In this document: in pieces, positions 1 through 8,264 of the stretch
Position numbering within the stretch: the stretch's first letter is position 1
Layout of the letters: each line of letters starts with the position of its first letter
Assembly: GCF_032911225.1 (NCBI RefSeq)
Contig: NZ_CP136600.1
Location: forward strand, 2,232,001 to 2,296,000
DNA length: 64,000 nucleotides
Reading direction: 5' to 3'
DNA from: Thalassotalea fonticola
GTDB taxonomy: Bacteria > Pseudomonadota > Gammaproteobacteria > Enterobacterales > Alteromonadaceae
Translations under genes and position numbers: made by a program
The notes under the pieces: model-generated
What the model was told of the DNA's origin: nothing
Seen by the model: the letters and a program-made list of their open reading frames with translations, nothing else
The model's database searches: none

Positions 1-233
1 GCCAAGATGAACACACGACTTTGGTAAAGTTAAAGCCCGTTACAGGCAGAACTCATCAACTAAGAGTGCATATGCGTGAACTTGGCCACCCTATCATGGG
101 TGACCGATTGTATGCCCCCATCGAGGCAACAAAAGACAGAGAGCGAATGTGTTTACACTCGCAATTTTATGCCATTTTTCATCCTAGAACAGGTGAAAGA
201 ATAGAGTTTAATGCCGAGTGTCCTTTTGAATAA
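1..233 (+). CDS. rluA: RluA-type 23S rRNA/tRNA pseudouridine synthase (3' end only)
   Basis: Only the last 76 codons lie in the window; the reading frame is open to the left edge. The visible part holds the RluA-family C-terminal signature ([12 protein letters not shown], then [11 protein letters not shown]). RluA family enzymes isomerise uridine in rRNA and tRNA. The spacing after GDRLY and the LHSQ...HP tail resemble E. coli RluA, which modifies 23S rRNA U746 and tRNA U32, more than RluC or RluD. The catalytic Asp domain is outside the window, so the exact paralogue is inferred. A tight hairpin overlaps the stop codon. Confidence 0.85.
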   Translation, partial: QDEHTTLVKLKPVTGRTHQLRVHMRELGHPIMGDRLYAPIEATKDRERMCLHSQFYAIFHPRTGERIEFNAECPFE

Positions 234-249
234 GTGCCTTGGCACTTAT
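230..249 (+). terminator. Hairpin at the rluA stop codon
   Basis: A perfect 9-bp inverted repeat (ATAAGTGCC / GGCACTTAT) with only 2 nt between the arms overlaps the TAA stop. It lies between the convergent rluA and glnE genes. No clear T-tract follows, so the terminator role is inferred from position. Confidence 0.4.
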
Positions 250-328
250 CTTCAAGTTGTAACAATCTAAAAAGTTGGCTACACCATAGCTCCGAAATAA
301 CCTCGAAGAGGAATAATCTCAAGAGCTA

Positions 329-3190
329 TTAACCCAGATACTTTTGCCAAATTTTACTTACTTGCTCACGCTCTTTTAGCAATTGATCATCACTCATTTG
401 TGTGGGTAAATTCTGCAATACCAAAGCATGACCGTTATCCCTTAATTCACAATAACTCGTCACTAACTGCGCCTCTTCTTCGACACTGATCAGTTGATGT
501 TGCTGTAATAATTCAAATATCCTTACATTATCAGGAAAAGTGGTTAACTTTGGATTTTGAGCACTGTTATTTAACACTAAAAATTGTGCTAAAAACTCAA
601 TATCAGCCAAGCCGCCTATGCTTTGTTTAATATCAATCACATCGCTAGAGCTACGATCTAAATGATCACGCATCCGGGCTCGCATTTTAACCACATCTGC
701 TAGAAGCTCGTCGGAATTACGTTTAGTTGTTAAAGTATTATGTCTAATTCTGGCAAAGTTATCGGCGAGTTCATCTTCACCGTAAACAACTCTAGCTCGT
801 ACAAGCGCTTGGTGCTCCCAAGTCCAGGCATCTGATTTTTGGTAATGTTCAAAGGTATCAATATGCACAGCCATCAAGCCAGAATTACCAGAAGGACGCA
901 GACGCATATCTGCTTCATACAAGGTTCCGTTAGCGGTACGAGTATTAAATAAATGTAAAATTCGTTGCGCCATTTTTAAATAAAAATGACTGGCACTAAT
1001 CGCTTTTTCGCCACTGGTCTGGTCATCTTTTTCTCGGTTATGAACAAACACTAAATCCAGATCTGAACCATAACCTAGTTCAAAACCACCAAGTTTTCCA
1101 TAACCTATAACAGCAAAGCCTTTGTCATTAGTTCCTAATGTAGAGTTCGGCTGCCCATATCGGTGTACCATTTGCTGCCAAGCCATATTTACTACGTCGC
1201 TGATAATAGCTTCAGCTAAAGCAGTTAAATGGTCGCTTACTTTCATTACAGGCAATATTCCGGTAATGTCTGCGGCAGCAATTTTTAACTGTTTGGATTG
1301 TTTAAACTGTCTTAAACCTTCCATCTGTGCTTCAAGATCATCTTCTGGAATGCGCATCATATGTTCAGTTAATTGCGCTTTATAATCATCTATAGCTGTA
1401 ATTGAATATAATATTTTTGGATCAATTAATTCATCCAACAGAATTGGGAACTTTGATAAATACTCACTGATCCAAGCACTGGCACGACATAACTTTAATA
1501 ACTGTTTGAACGCTGGCGGATTTTCATAAAGCAATTCTAAATAAGCTGTTCGAGTAACAATCTTCGCTAATACTTGTAACGTTCTTTCCAGTGTGATTGC
1601 AGGCTCTGGCTCTTCGGTTAATTGCTCAATAATTACCGGCATTAATTTATCAATAACTACACGGCCACGATTACCAATACTACGCTTTTGTATTTCCGCT
1701 TTAAAATTAATTAGCTGCTTATGTATCTCTGCTGCGGGCCATTTAGGTTGTAATTTTAAAATCCAAGATATTGATTCTGCATCTTCCCAGTTTGCTAACC
1801 AGAGAGTTACCCAATGTTGATTTATGCTACTAGTTTTCTCATTATCTTCACCAATAAGTAAACTAAATTCATGATTAACTGCCTGCATATGTTGTTGGCA
1901 ATGAGATAAATACTCATCCCACTGCTCAAAACCAAACAATTGACATAATCGTGTTTGGTTTTTTTCATCCGTGGGTAGTAGTTGGGTTTGTTGATCATTA
2001 AACGCTTGAATAGCATTTTCACTGCGCCGTAAAAAATAATAAGCGTTGAGTAAAACTTGCTTTGATGTTTCTTCAATACAGTCATGTTGTACTAATAAAG
2101 TTAACGCCGTTAATAGACTGCGTTGTTGTAACTCAGGGATCCTGCCACCACGGATAAGCTGAAATACTTGCGCAATAAACTCTATTTCTCGAATTCCACC
2201 TTCCCCCAATTTTATATTTTGCTGCTGTTGTCTCCTGCGAGCTTCCTGGGCAATCATCAACTTCATTTTTCGAAAACTTTCAATGACACTAAAATCGATA
2301 TAGCGGCGGTATATAAAAGGCTTTAGTAAATCGTTGAGTGGCTGCTGATAGGTGTTTTCGCCAATAATTCGAGCTTTTAACATGGCATAGCGTTCCCAAT
2401 CACGTCCTTGATCTTGGTAATAATTTTCTATTGCAGCAAAACTTAACACCAAAGGACCGCTGTCACCAAAAGGTCTTAAGCGCATGTCTACGCGATATAC
2501 AAAGCCATCCTTAGTTACTTGATCAAGGGCGGCAATGAGCTTTTGCCCTAGCCTGGTAAAATATTGTTGGTTGTCAATACTCCGTCTTGCACCATGGGTC
2601 TCTCCGCCCTCTGGGTAAACAAAAATTAAATCAATGTCAGAGGAAAAATTGAGCTCTTTGCCGCCTAGCTTGCCCATGCCATAAACCAATAAAGGTTGCT
2701 CAATTCCATCTCTATTTTGTGGTTGCCCCCAAAGTGATTGACAATAATTTGATAGCCAATTTAATGCTCCCTCAATAAGGGTATCGGCTAAGTGAGATAA
2801 GTTAGCCAGTGAAGTTTTCAATTCACATTCCAGACTAAGATCGGCAATTGCCATAGCAATTAGAAATTTATTTCGTAACTGTCTTAATACTTGCTGCAGT
2901 TCATCTTCAGTTTTACAGTGTTCTATTTGGGCAAAAATATAAGGTTTGGCATCTATAACTTCAGTAAAATTAAACAGGTTATTACTAATGGTATCAATAA
3001 CCCATTGCGGTTTACTGATCAAACCTTCTGCGACAAAGTCACTCATCGCAAAAGCATGCTTTAATAATGTTATTTGCTCAGCAGTTAATGATTGCAATAC
3101 TTCAGGAGCATTTTCAGCAAAACGCGAAAAGTGAGAATTTTGTTGTTGCAGTAGTATGTCCTGCACAATGGTTGAACTTAAATCTTTCAC
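329..3190 (-). CDS. glnE: Bifunctional glutamine synthetase adenylyltransferase/adenylyl-removing enzyme GlnE
   Basis: This 953-residue protein matches the usual GlnE length (946 in E. coli). It adenylylates glutamine synthetase to switch it off and removes the AMP to switch it on, according to nitrogen status relayed by PII protein. Both nucleotidyltransferase halves are visible. The N-terminal (adenylyl-removing) site has GMGKLGGKELNFSSDIDL at residues 171-188. The C-terminal (adenylyl-transferring) site has GYGKLGGFELGYGSDLDL near residue 700. The paired Asp residues of each DxD are present, so both activities should be intact. In E. coli glnE sits beside ygiF. Here the two stay on the same strand but a 5-kb PspA module lies between them. 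Confidence 0.97.
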   Translation of the reverse strand: MKDLSSTIVQDILLQQQNSHFSRFAENAPEVLQSLTAEQITLLKHAFAMSDFVAEGLISKPQWVIDTISNNLFNFTEVIDAKPYIFAQIEHCKTEDELQQVLRQLRNKFLIAMAIADLSLECELKTSLANLSHLADTLIEGALNWLSNYCQSLWGQPQNRDGIEQPLLVYGMGKLGGKELNFSSDIDLIFVYPEGGETHGARRSIDNQQYFTRLGQKLIAALDQVTKDGFVYRVDMRLRPFGDSGPLVLSFAAIENYYQDQGRDWERYAMLKARIIGENTYQQPLNDLLKPFIYRRYIDFSVIESFRKMKLMIAQEARRRQQQQNIKLGEGGIREIEFIAQVFQLIRGGRIPELQQRSLLTALTLLVQHDCIEETSKQVLLNAYYFLRRSENAIQAFNDQQTQLLPTDEKNQTRLCQLFGFEQWDEYLSHCQQHMQAVNHEFSLLIGEDNEKTSSINQHWVTLWLANWEDAESISWILKLQPKWPAAEIHKQLINFKAEIQKRSIGNRGRVVIDKLMPVIIEQLTEEPEPAITLERTLQVLAKIVTRTAYLELLYENPPAFKQLLKLCRASAWISEYLSKFPILLDELIDPKILYSITAIDDYKAQLTEHMMRIPEDDLEAQMEGLRQFKQSKQLKIAAADITGILPVMKVSDHLTALAEAIISDVVNMAWQQMVHRYGQPNSTLGTNDKGFAVIGYGKLGGFELGYGSDLDLVFVHNREKDDQTSGEKAISASHFYLKMAQRILHLFNTRTANGTLYEADMRLRPSGNSGLMAVHIDTFEHYQKSDAWTWEHQALVRARVVYGEDELADNFARIRHNTLTTKRNSDELLADVVKMRARMRDHLDRSSSDVIDIKQSIGGLADIEFLAQFLVLNNSAQNPKLTTFPDNVRIFELLQQHQLISVEEEAQLVTSYCELRDNGHALVLQNLPTQMSDDQLLKEREQVSKIWQKYLG

Positions 3191-3254
3191 TGTCGAATTC
3201 CATTAATGATAAATTTTGGCAAACAATTGCAACAGATTGAAACAATTGAGAATA

Positions 3255-3267
3255 GACATATTATGTC
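3255..3267. promoter_or_regulatory. Palindromic operator upstream of the lipoprotein-DUF350 pair
   Basis: A perfect 13-bp palindrome, GACATA-T-TATGTC, lies 75 bp before the start of the lipoprotein gene. The same core occurs twice ahead of the DUF2170 gene (5283-5297 and 5319-5333), which suggests one regulator controls both units. The regulator is not identified. The role is inferred from symmetry, recurrence and position. Confidence 0.6.
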
Positions 3268-3341
3268 GTTAGTGGTATTAATACCGAGTCTAATAGGTAT
3301 ACCCCCTTTACCTTAGCATTTTTGAAGGAAAGAGAGCAGGA

Positions 3342-4322
3342 ATGCAATCAATAAAAATTATATTGCTGGTGATAGTCGTATCACTAACCGGTTGTAGCGA
3401 CCCATATATTGAGCAAATAAAAGGTCAAACACCGATCACTGAGCAGCGTATAGCGCAACTTGGTAATGCCCTGGAGAATGGTCAAGTGCGCAATGCGAAC
3501 TTGATCGACCAATACGCAGAAAAAGTTCTATCAGCAAAGCCTGACATGGAACCTCTTGTTGCTGAATTTAAAAAAGACGCAACAATTAATGGCCCCATGT
3601 ATCTAGCGCTATTAGATCGAATTAACACGGTTAAAAACCAACCACAAATGTTTGATGATAATAAGGCAATTTATCAAGAGTTGCTCAATATATATCAGGC
3701 TGCCGATCCGGTTTTATATTCTGATGCATTAAGCGACCCATTAAACGTATTAGCCGATATGTCTGATGGTGCTTTACCAAGAATCAACTCCGTTAGCAAA
3801 GAACAAGGCTTACTCGCTAATAATGCCCAAGATTTTGGTGTAGGTTCGCAATTAGTGGGCAACCCGTCCTATGGTAGTTGGCAAACAGGTAGCTCAGGTA
3901 TGTCATTTTGGGCTTGGTATGGCATGTACTCAATGATGGGAAATATGTTTGGCGGCAATCGTATTTATTATGATAGCTGGGGTCGAAATAGAGGTTACAG
4001 TTATTACAATGATTATGGTCGAAGTCGATATACTTCGCCAAGGGATATGCGCAAGCAGTCACAAGTTGAAACCAGAACACGTAAGTCATTTGAAAGCAAA
4101 GGTCAAAAGTTTACCAGCACCTACAGTAAAAACAGAAAAGGTTCATCTGGCTTATCCAAACAAAGCCAGAATGCGCAAAAAACGGCGAGCAAATTTAGAA
4201 GCAATGGCGCGAGCTCTTCAAAATTTAGTAATAAATCTAAATATTCTAAACAAAAGACTAAACCACGCTTTCGTCAAAAAAGAAAATCATTTATTTCTCG
4301 CGGTTTTAGACGCAGAAGATAA
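3342..4322 (+). CDS. Lipoprotein with a basic Gly/Tyr/Arg/Ser-rich tail, PspA-module member
   Basis: The first residues form a lipoprotein signal with lipobox LTGC (Cys18), so the mature 309-residue protein should be lipid-anchored in the envelope. The region to about residue 165 is probably helical. After it comes a Gly/Tyr/Trp/Met-rich stretch (about 170-235), then a low-complexity Ser/Lys/Arg tail ending in four arginines. I do not recognise a named domain. It is followed after 11 nt by the DUF350 gene, so the two are probably co-transcribed, and it is preceded by the palindromic operator shared with the DUF2170-PspA unit. An overlapping frame at 3949-4341 is a shadow of this gene. A role in envelope stress is inferred from context only. 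Confidence 0.75.
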   Translation: MQSIKIILLVIVVSLTGCSDPYIEQIKGQTPITEQRIAQLGNALENGQVRNANLIDQYAEKVLSAKPDMEPLVAEFKKDATINGPMYLALLDRINTVKNQPQMFDDNKAIYQELLNIYQAADPVLYSDALSDPLNVLADMSDGALPRINSVSKEQGLLANNAQDFGVGSQLVGNPSYGSWQTGSSGMSFWAWYGMYSMMGNMFGGNRIYYDSWGRNRGYSYYNDYGRSRYTSPRDMRKQSQVETRTRKSFESKGQKFTSTYSKNRKGSSGLSKQSQNAQKTASKFRSNGASSSKFSNKSKYSKQKTKPRFRQKRKSFISRGFRRRR

Positions 4323-4333
4323 CAGGAAAAATA

Positions 4334-5236
4334 ATGGATAACTTATTAAATTTTGGTGCTATTGATCAGCACATTCTAATCATACTAGCCATCGATATTG
4401 CCATTGCAATTTTGCTGTTGTCGGCGATGCGATTTATTGCCGGACTTTCAGCAAAAGTAAATACCACCGACGAACTAGCAAAAGAAGACAATTTTGCCTT
4501 TGGTATTAGTGTTGCAGGCTCAGTTGCGGCATTAGGTATTGTAATGACCGGTGCGGTAACAGGAGAGCATTCTGTCAGCTATGAAGTTGAAGCAATTGGG
4601 ATGTTGGCTTATGGCTTATTTGGCCTGATATTAATCAAACTGGGACGTTTGATACACGATAAGTTTGCACTGCATCAACTAGATAAAATGGCTGAAATTA
4701 AAAAACGAAATATTTCAGTCGGTATTGTAGATGCTGCAGGAGTTATTGCCACAGCATTAGTTATTCGCGCCGTACTAATTTGGGTAGACGGCCTAGATGT
4801 GTATACCTTTGTTGCGATTGGTAGCGGCTTTATTGTTTCACAAATTATTTTGGTGTTAGTTACTCGAATTCGTGAAGTGCACTTTGCTAAAAACAATCAA
4901 AAAGATTGCATGCAAGAAGCGTTAACTGATGGTCAAGTTGCCCTCGCTATTCGTTATAGTGGTCAAATAATTTCAACATCGCTAGCTGTTACCGCCGCCA
5001 GTTATTTCTTAATTTATACACCTGAAACTATTGTCGAAAACTTAATCGGCTGGTTAGTGTTTGGCCTGATCATGACTGTCGTTGTATCGGTTTTAACCTC
5101 TATCGCTAAACGTATAGTGTTATGGGGGATTAATATGGCTGAAGAAGTTGATCAGCAGCATAATGTTGGTGTTGCCAGTGTTGAAATGGCGGTAAGTATT
5201 TCTATTGCATTAATCTTAACGGCTTTAATGGTATAG
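4334..5236 (+). CDS. DUF350 family inner-membrane protein (YjfL-like)
   Basis: A 300-residue polytopic membrane protein with about eight hydrophobic segments arranged as two similar halves, as expected for tandem DUF350 domains. E. coli YjfL is a single-domain relative encoded in the yjfIJKLM cluster with a PspA paralogue. The recurrent pairing of DUF350 with PspA, DUF2170 and DUF2491 in proteobacteria is why I place it in this envelope module. Its molecular function is not known. It starts 11 nt after the upstream lipoprotein gene and probably shares that promoter and operator. Confidence 0.85.
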   Translation: MDNLLNFGAIDQHILIILAIDIAIAILLLSAMRFIAGLSAKVNTTDELAKEDNFAFGISVAGSVAALGIVMTGAVTGEHSVSYEVEAIGMLAYGLFGLILIKLGRLIHDKFALHQLDKMAEIKKRNISVGIVDAAGVIATALVIRAVLIWVDGLDVYTFVAIGSGFIVSQIILVLVTRIREVHFAKNNQKDCMQEALTDGQVALAIRYSGQIISTSLAVTAASYFLIYTPETIVENLIGWLVFGLIMTVVVSVLTSIAKRIVLWGINMAEEVDQQHNVGVASVEMAVSISIALILTALMV

Positions 5237-5281
5237 CGTTAAGATCTTTAAAAATAGGTGGCGCTAACTTTCAGAACACGC

Positions 5282-5333
5282 TTGACATATTATGTCACCG
5301 TGCTACATTAACATCACCTGACATAATATGTCA
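5282..5333 (+). promoter_or_regulatory. Promoter with two palindromic operators ahead of the DUF2170-PspA unit
   Basis: A perfect -35 box TTGACA (5282-5287) is followed after 16 nt by TACATT (5304-5309) as a -10 candidate. Operator 1, TGACATATTATGTCA (5283-5297), overlaps the -35 box. Operator 2, TGACATAATATGTCA (5319-5333), overlaps the expected start of transcription. Each is a perfect 7-bp-arm palindrome, and their centres are 36 bp apart. This is the classic geometry for repression by a dimeric regulator bound at two sites. The same core lies at 3255-3267. Confidence 0.65.
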
Positions 5334-5380
5334 CCTTAGCTTTATAGAGTGACTCTTGTCTTGTTTAACGAAGGATAATC

Positions 5381-5794
5381 ATGAACATACATAAAATCGC
5401 GGATCATTTAAATGGATTAGCTGATCAATCAGCAACAGGGCTAATGTTTGATTGCCAACCTATTTCTGGTGACGTTGATGTTTTACAAATAACCATCACG
5501 GATCGTGAAGAGTTACCTATTTTTGTTTCGGTTACCGATGATCAAATACTTTGCATTACCTACTTGTGGGGTGAAGAAGAAGTAAAAAGCGATAAACGAG
5601 TAGCAATGCTAGAAGCAATGTTGGAAATGAATATCCCAATGCCATTGTCATCATTTTCGAAAATAGGCGATAAGTATGTCATTTTCGGCGCGCTATCAAT
5701 TGGCTCTTCATTCGATGATATTGAACATGAATTGGCAGTGCTTAGTAACAATGCGATTGAAGTAATTGACGATATGGATGAGTTTTTAGTTTAA
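5381..5794 (+). CDS. yjfI: DUF2170 family protein (YjfI-like)
   Basis: A 137-residue soluble acidic protein resembling DUF2170/YjfI. In E. coli yjfI directly precedes yjfJ, a PspA paralogue, and the same order is seen here. The biochemical role is unknown. The start is the first ATG, with GAAGGA eight bases upstream as the ribosome binding site. It is the first gene after the double-operator promoter, so it is probably the leader of the DUF2170-PspA-DUF2491 unit. Confidence 0.85.
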   Translation: MNIHKIADHLNGLADQSATGLMFDCQPISGDVDVLQITITDREELPIFVSVTDDQILCITYLWGEEEVKSDKRVAMLEAMLEMNIPMPLSSFSKIGDKYVIFGALSIGSSFDDIEHELAVLSNNAIEVIDDMDEFLV

Positions 5795-5854
5795 AGCGCT
5801 AAATATGAGCTTTGAAAAACCATCAATATCCAGTACAGAATTAATGGAGTACAT

Positions 5855-6544
5855 ATGAGTATTTTTAAAAAAATTATGACCGCTATTCGCGGTGGCGCAA
5901 CTGAAATGGGCGAAGGCATAGTCGATGCAAATGCAACCCGCATTTTTGAACAGGAAATTCGTGATGCTGAAAACCATTTAACTAAAGCAAAACGCGATTT
6001 AACATCTGTTATGGCTCAGCAAATGGCGTCAAGCCGAGATGTTGATAAAGTGAAGCGTGATATTGCTGAACACGAGGGTTATGTTGCACAAGCTTTAGAA
6101 AAAAACAATGAAGCTTTAGCCCTACAAGTGGCCGAGAAAATTGCCAGCTTGGAAAATGAACTCAGCACAGGGCAACAAGCGTTAGACAGCTTTAGCACCA
6201 ATGCTGATAGATTAAAAGATTTAGTCAAAAAAGGTGAACGCCAAGTTGCTGAATATAAACGCCAGCTTTCTATGGTTAAAACCACCGACAGCGTACAAAA
6301 AGCAACATCAGCAATTACCGATAACTTCTCATCAAGCAGCTCGAAACTGCTTAATGCTAAAGACTCACTTGAGCGAATTAAAGCAAAACAACAAAAATTT
6401 GACGATCAATTAAAAGCTGCTGAAGTGCTTGATGCCGAAAATTCGGATAGCTCATTAGAAGCACAACTTAAGGAAGCCGGCATTGGTAGCCAAGACAACA
6501 GCGCTAACTCTGTGCTAGAACGCATTAAAGCTAAGCAAAAATAA
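5855..6544 (+). CDS. PspA/IM30 family protein (YjfJ-like)
   Basis: A 229-residue, almost wholly helical protein of PspA/Vipp1 type, close to the family length (222 for E. coli PspA). The N-terminus (SIFKKIMTAIRGG) forms the amphipathic membrane-binding helix, followed by long charged coiled coils. PspA proteins assemble on the inner membrane into ESCRT-III-like rods and protect against loss of proton motive force. There is no pspF-pspBC nearby; the partners are DUF2170, DUF2491, DUF350 and a channel, as in the E. coli yjf cluster. The copy is therefore the YjfJ type rather than the sigma-54-controlled PspA. A hairpin follows the gene. Confidence 0.93.
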   Translation: MSIFKKIMTAIRGGATEMGEGIVDANATRIFEQEIRDAENHLTKAKRDLTSVMAQQMASSRDVDKVKRDIAEHEGYVAQALEKNNEALALQVAEKIASLENELSTGQQALDSFSTNADRLKDLVKKGERQVAEYKRQLSMVKTTDSVQKATSAITDNFSSSSSKLLNAKDSLERIKAKQQKFDDQLKAAEVLDAENSDSSLEAQLKEAGIGSQDNSANSVLERIKAKQK

Positions 6545-6555
6545 ATAACTATTAA

Positions 6556-6584
6556 CAGGCATCCATTATCGATGCCTGATTTTG
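6556..6584 (+). terminator. Hairpin after the PspA gene
   Basis: Inverted repeat CAGGCATC / GATGCCTG (6556-6563 and 6571-6578) followed by ATTTTGATT. It lies 12 bp after the pspA-like stop and 118 bp before the DUF2491 gene. It may terminate or attenuate transcription between the two parts of the module. Confidence 0.6.
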
Positions 6585-6695
6585 ATTCAGGGAATAATTA
6601 ATGCAAATCGGCATGGCGCGCTCTTTCGCATTCATTACATCCTGTAAATCATGGTAATAGATTTAAAACCTTTTATTTAATATACATGGTGATAA

Positions 6696-7337
6696 ATGAG
6701 CTTTTTTAAAAAGCTGTTTAATAAAGACAGTATTGAACCACGTCAATTAAACCAACCTAAAGATCTAATGATAAAAGACATCATTATTTTTTCTGACAGT
6801 TTTGCCTTACCAGAAAACTTGCGCAATAAGCAATTTCAAGTAGCTAACATTAATACCCATGAATTCGAACATAAGCAAATTACCGAGTGGCAACTTGATG
6901 GTTCGGCTGAACAGCAAATTTATTTAAGCCTTGAACAGGGCCAACAACAATATCTCAAACTTACGATGAAAGTTTCTGATAGCTGCGTAGAGGGTTTATT
7001 TAACCTTGATGAATTTTCAGAAGTATTTGAAGCTCCTGGCAATGCCCTTTTGAATCGTCTGTGCGAAACTTCGCAAACAGCCGGCTGGACGAGCGAGCAA
7101 TATCAACAAACTGCATTTGCTCAAATGGGCTACTTTCACCGCAAAGATCACCGCTTAAATAAACCTTCAGAGTTTGAAGGTGAAGATTCGGGCGAAGCGT
7201 TTGAGTTTTATAGTTTACGTGGTGTCGATGATCAATACTCAGTTGATATACAAATTTGGCAAGATGGTGACACAGATGTATTTGTAAATTTGTATCGACC
7301 AACATCTGATATTAAAGAGTATTATCCGGGGAGCTAA
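6696..7337 (+). CDS. yjfK: DUF2491 family protein (YjfK-like)
   Basis: A 213-residue protein of the DUF2491 family. E. coli YjfK is encoded directly downstream of the PspA paralogue YjfJ, as here. The N-terminal ten residues (SFFKKLFNKD) form a basic amphipathic stretch like that of PspA, suggesting membrane association. The rest is acidic and contains several aromatic residues. Function is unknown. The stop is one base before the start of the next gene, so the pair is translationally linked. Confidence 0.85.
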   Translation: MSFFKKLFNKDSIEPRQLNQPKDLMIKDIIIFSDSFALPENLRNKQFQVANINTHEFEHKQITEWQLDGSAEQQIYLSLEQGQQQYLKLTMKVSDSCVEGLFNLDEFSEVFEAPGNALLNRLCETSQTAGWTSEQYQQTAFAQMGYFHRKDHRLNKPSEFEGEDSGEAFEFYSLRGVDDQYSVDIQIWQDGDTDVFVNLYRPTSDIKEYYPGS

Positions 7338-7338
7338 G

Positions 7339-7662
7339 ATGACGACTAGGAAACTACCTGAAAAATGGCAATCAAATGTTAACGCAGTAAAAGCCGTTCA
7401 AGTTGCATTTGATATGGATGAAAAAGTACAGAAAGAAATTCGCAAAGCCGCTGTTGAAGCTAGCCTTAGTCCATCAGATCAAATTAGAATGATATTAGGT
7501 TTGCCGGTGCATAAAAAACCTAAACGTCCACGTTTAACCGTTTCTTTAAGTAGTGAAGACTATCAGGTATTAGGTAATAAGTACGGTATACAGCCGACAG
7601 AGCAACTCGAAATAAAGCGTAAATTAATGGATGAGTTAATTGAATTTGTAAATGAAAATTAA
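7339..7662 (+). CDS. Small protein with two ribbon-helix-helix-like segments
   Basis: A 107-residue basic protein that I do not recognise by name. It shows two similar segments, each a short strand, then a helix, then a second helix. The first begins VQVAFDMDEKVQ and runs on to SPSDQIRMIL. The second begins RLTVSLSSEDYQ and runs on to PTEQLEIKRKL. This layout resembles two ribbon-helix-helix DNA-binding motifs on one chain, but the resemblance is by eye only. It begins one base after the DUF2491 stop, so it belongs to the PspA module. If it binds DNA it would be a candidate regulator of the GACATAwTATGTC operators; this is inference. Confidence 0.7.
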   Translation: MTTRKLPEKWQSNVNAVKAVQVAFDMDEKVQKEIRKAAVEASLSPSDQIRMILGLPVHKKPKRPRLTVSLSSEDYQVLGNKYGIQPTEQLEIKRKLMDELIEFVNEN

Positions 7663-7760
7663 ACCTGCTGTTAATTGATTACATCTCGTTACTACATTAT
7701 TCCAACAATACAGGTAGAATAAGTGGGTGTTAATTAATTTGCAGAGTGTGTCATTTTTCT

Positions 7761-8225
7761 ATGCTTGTTCTTATTCGTAAAGCCCGCTTTTACAAAGTCG
7801 ATGAATTCGGCGTAAAAAATTACCATAACAGTTACCTGATCGCTATCGCATTTATTATGCTTTACGTCACCATGTTTCTTTTTTCGGCAGCTTTAATACA
7901 TTTTGAAAGTGCTCATATTGATGCCAACATAACCAGTTTTTATGAGGCTTTTTGGACACTACAAATGACTGCTAGCACGATTGGCTATGGGGATTTCCAC
8001 CCGGTTTCTACTGGCGGAAAAGTCATTGCTACCTTAATGTTCTATATCGGCTTTGGTTTGGTTGGTTTTATTGTCACTAAAGTTTTGGGATCGATCATTG
8101 GTTTTTCCAATACAGATGTGAGAAACCGTGAACTTCGCAAACAAAATTCCGAAATTATAGAACGCAATAAAATGCTTGAAAGAAAAGTAGATTCACTGGT
8201 GAAAGTATTAGAAAAAATCAGCTAA
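7761..8225 (+). CDS. Two-TM potassium-channel-like protein
   Basis: A 154-residue inner-membrane protein with two membrane segments flanking a pore loop that carries the selectivity-filter sequence TIGYGD (residues 73-78). The C-terminal 45 residues form a charged coiled coil. This is the minimal ion-channel (Ion_trans_2) architecture, probably tetrameric and K+-selective. I chose the ATG at 7761 over an in-frame GTG at 7746, as neither has a strong ribosome binding site. Small channels of this type accompany PspA/DUF2170/DUF2491 clusters in other proteobacteria, which fits a role in restoring membrane potential. Confidence 0.87.
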   Translation: MLVLIRKARFYKVDEFGVKNYHNSYLIAIAFIMLYVTMFLFSAALIHFESAHIDANITSFYEAFWTLQMTASTIGYGDFHPVSTGGKVIATLMFYIGFGLVGFIVTKVLGSIIGFSNTDVRNRELRKQNSEIIERNKMLERKVDSLVKVLEKIS

Positions 8226-8264
8226 AAGCTTAATTCAACTGACTTTTAATTAGATACTATACAA

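Noticed and set aside
3949..4341. 130-codon frame overlapping the lipoprotein gene
   Set aside because: Shadow frame; the lipoprotein frame has the signal peptide, lipobox and coupled downstream gene.
7746..7760. GTG start for the channel gene
   Set aside because: No ribosome binding site; the ATG at 7761 gives a normal two-TM channel N-terminus.
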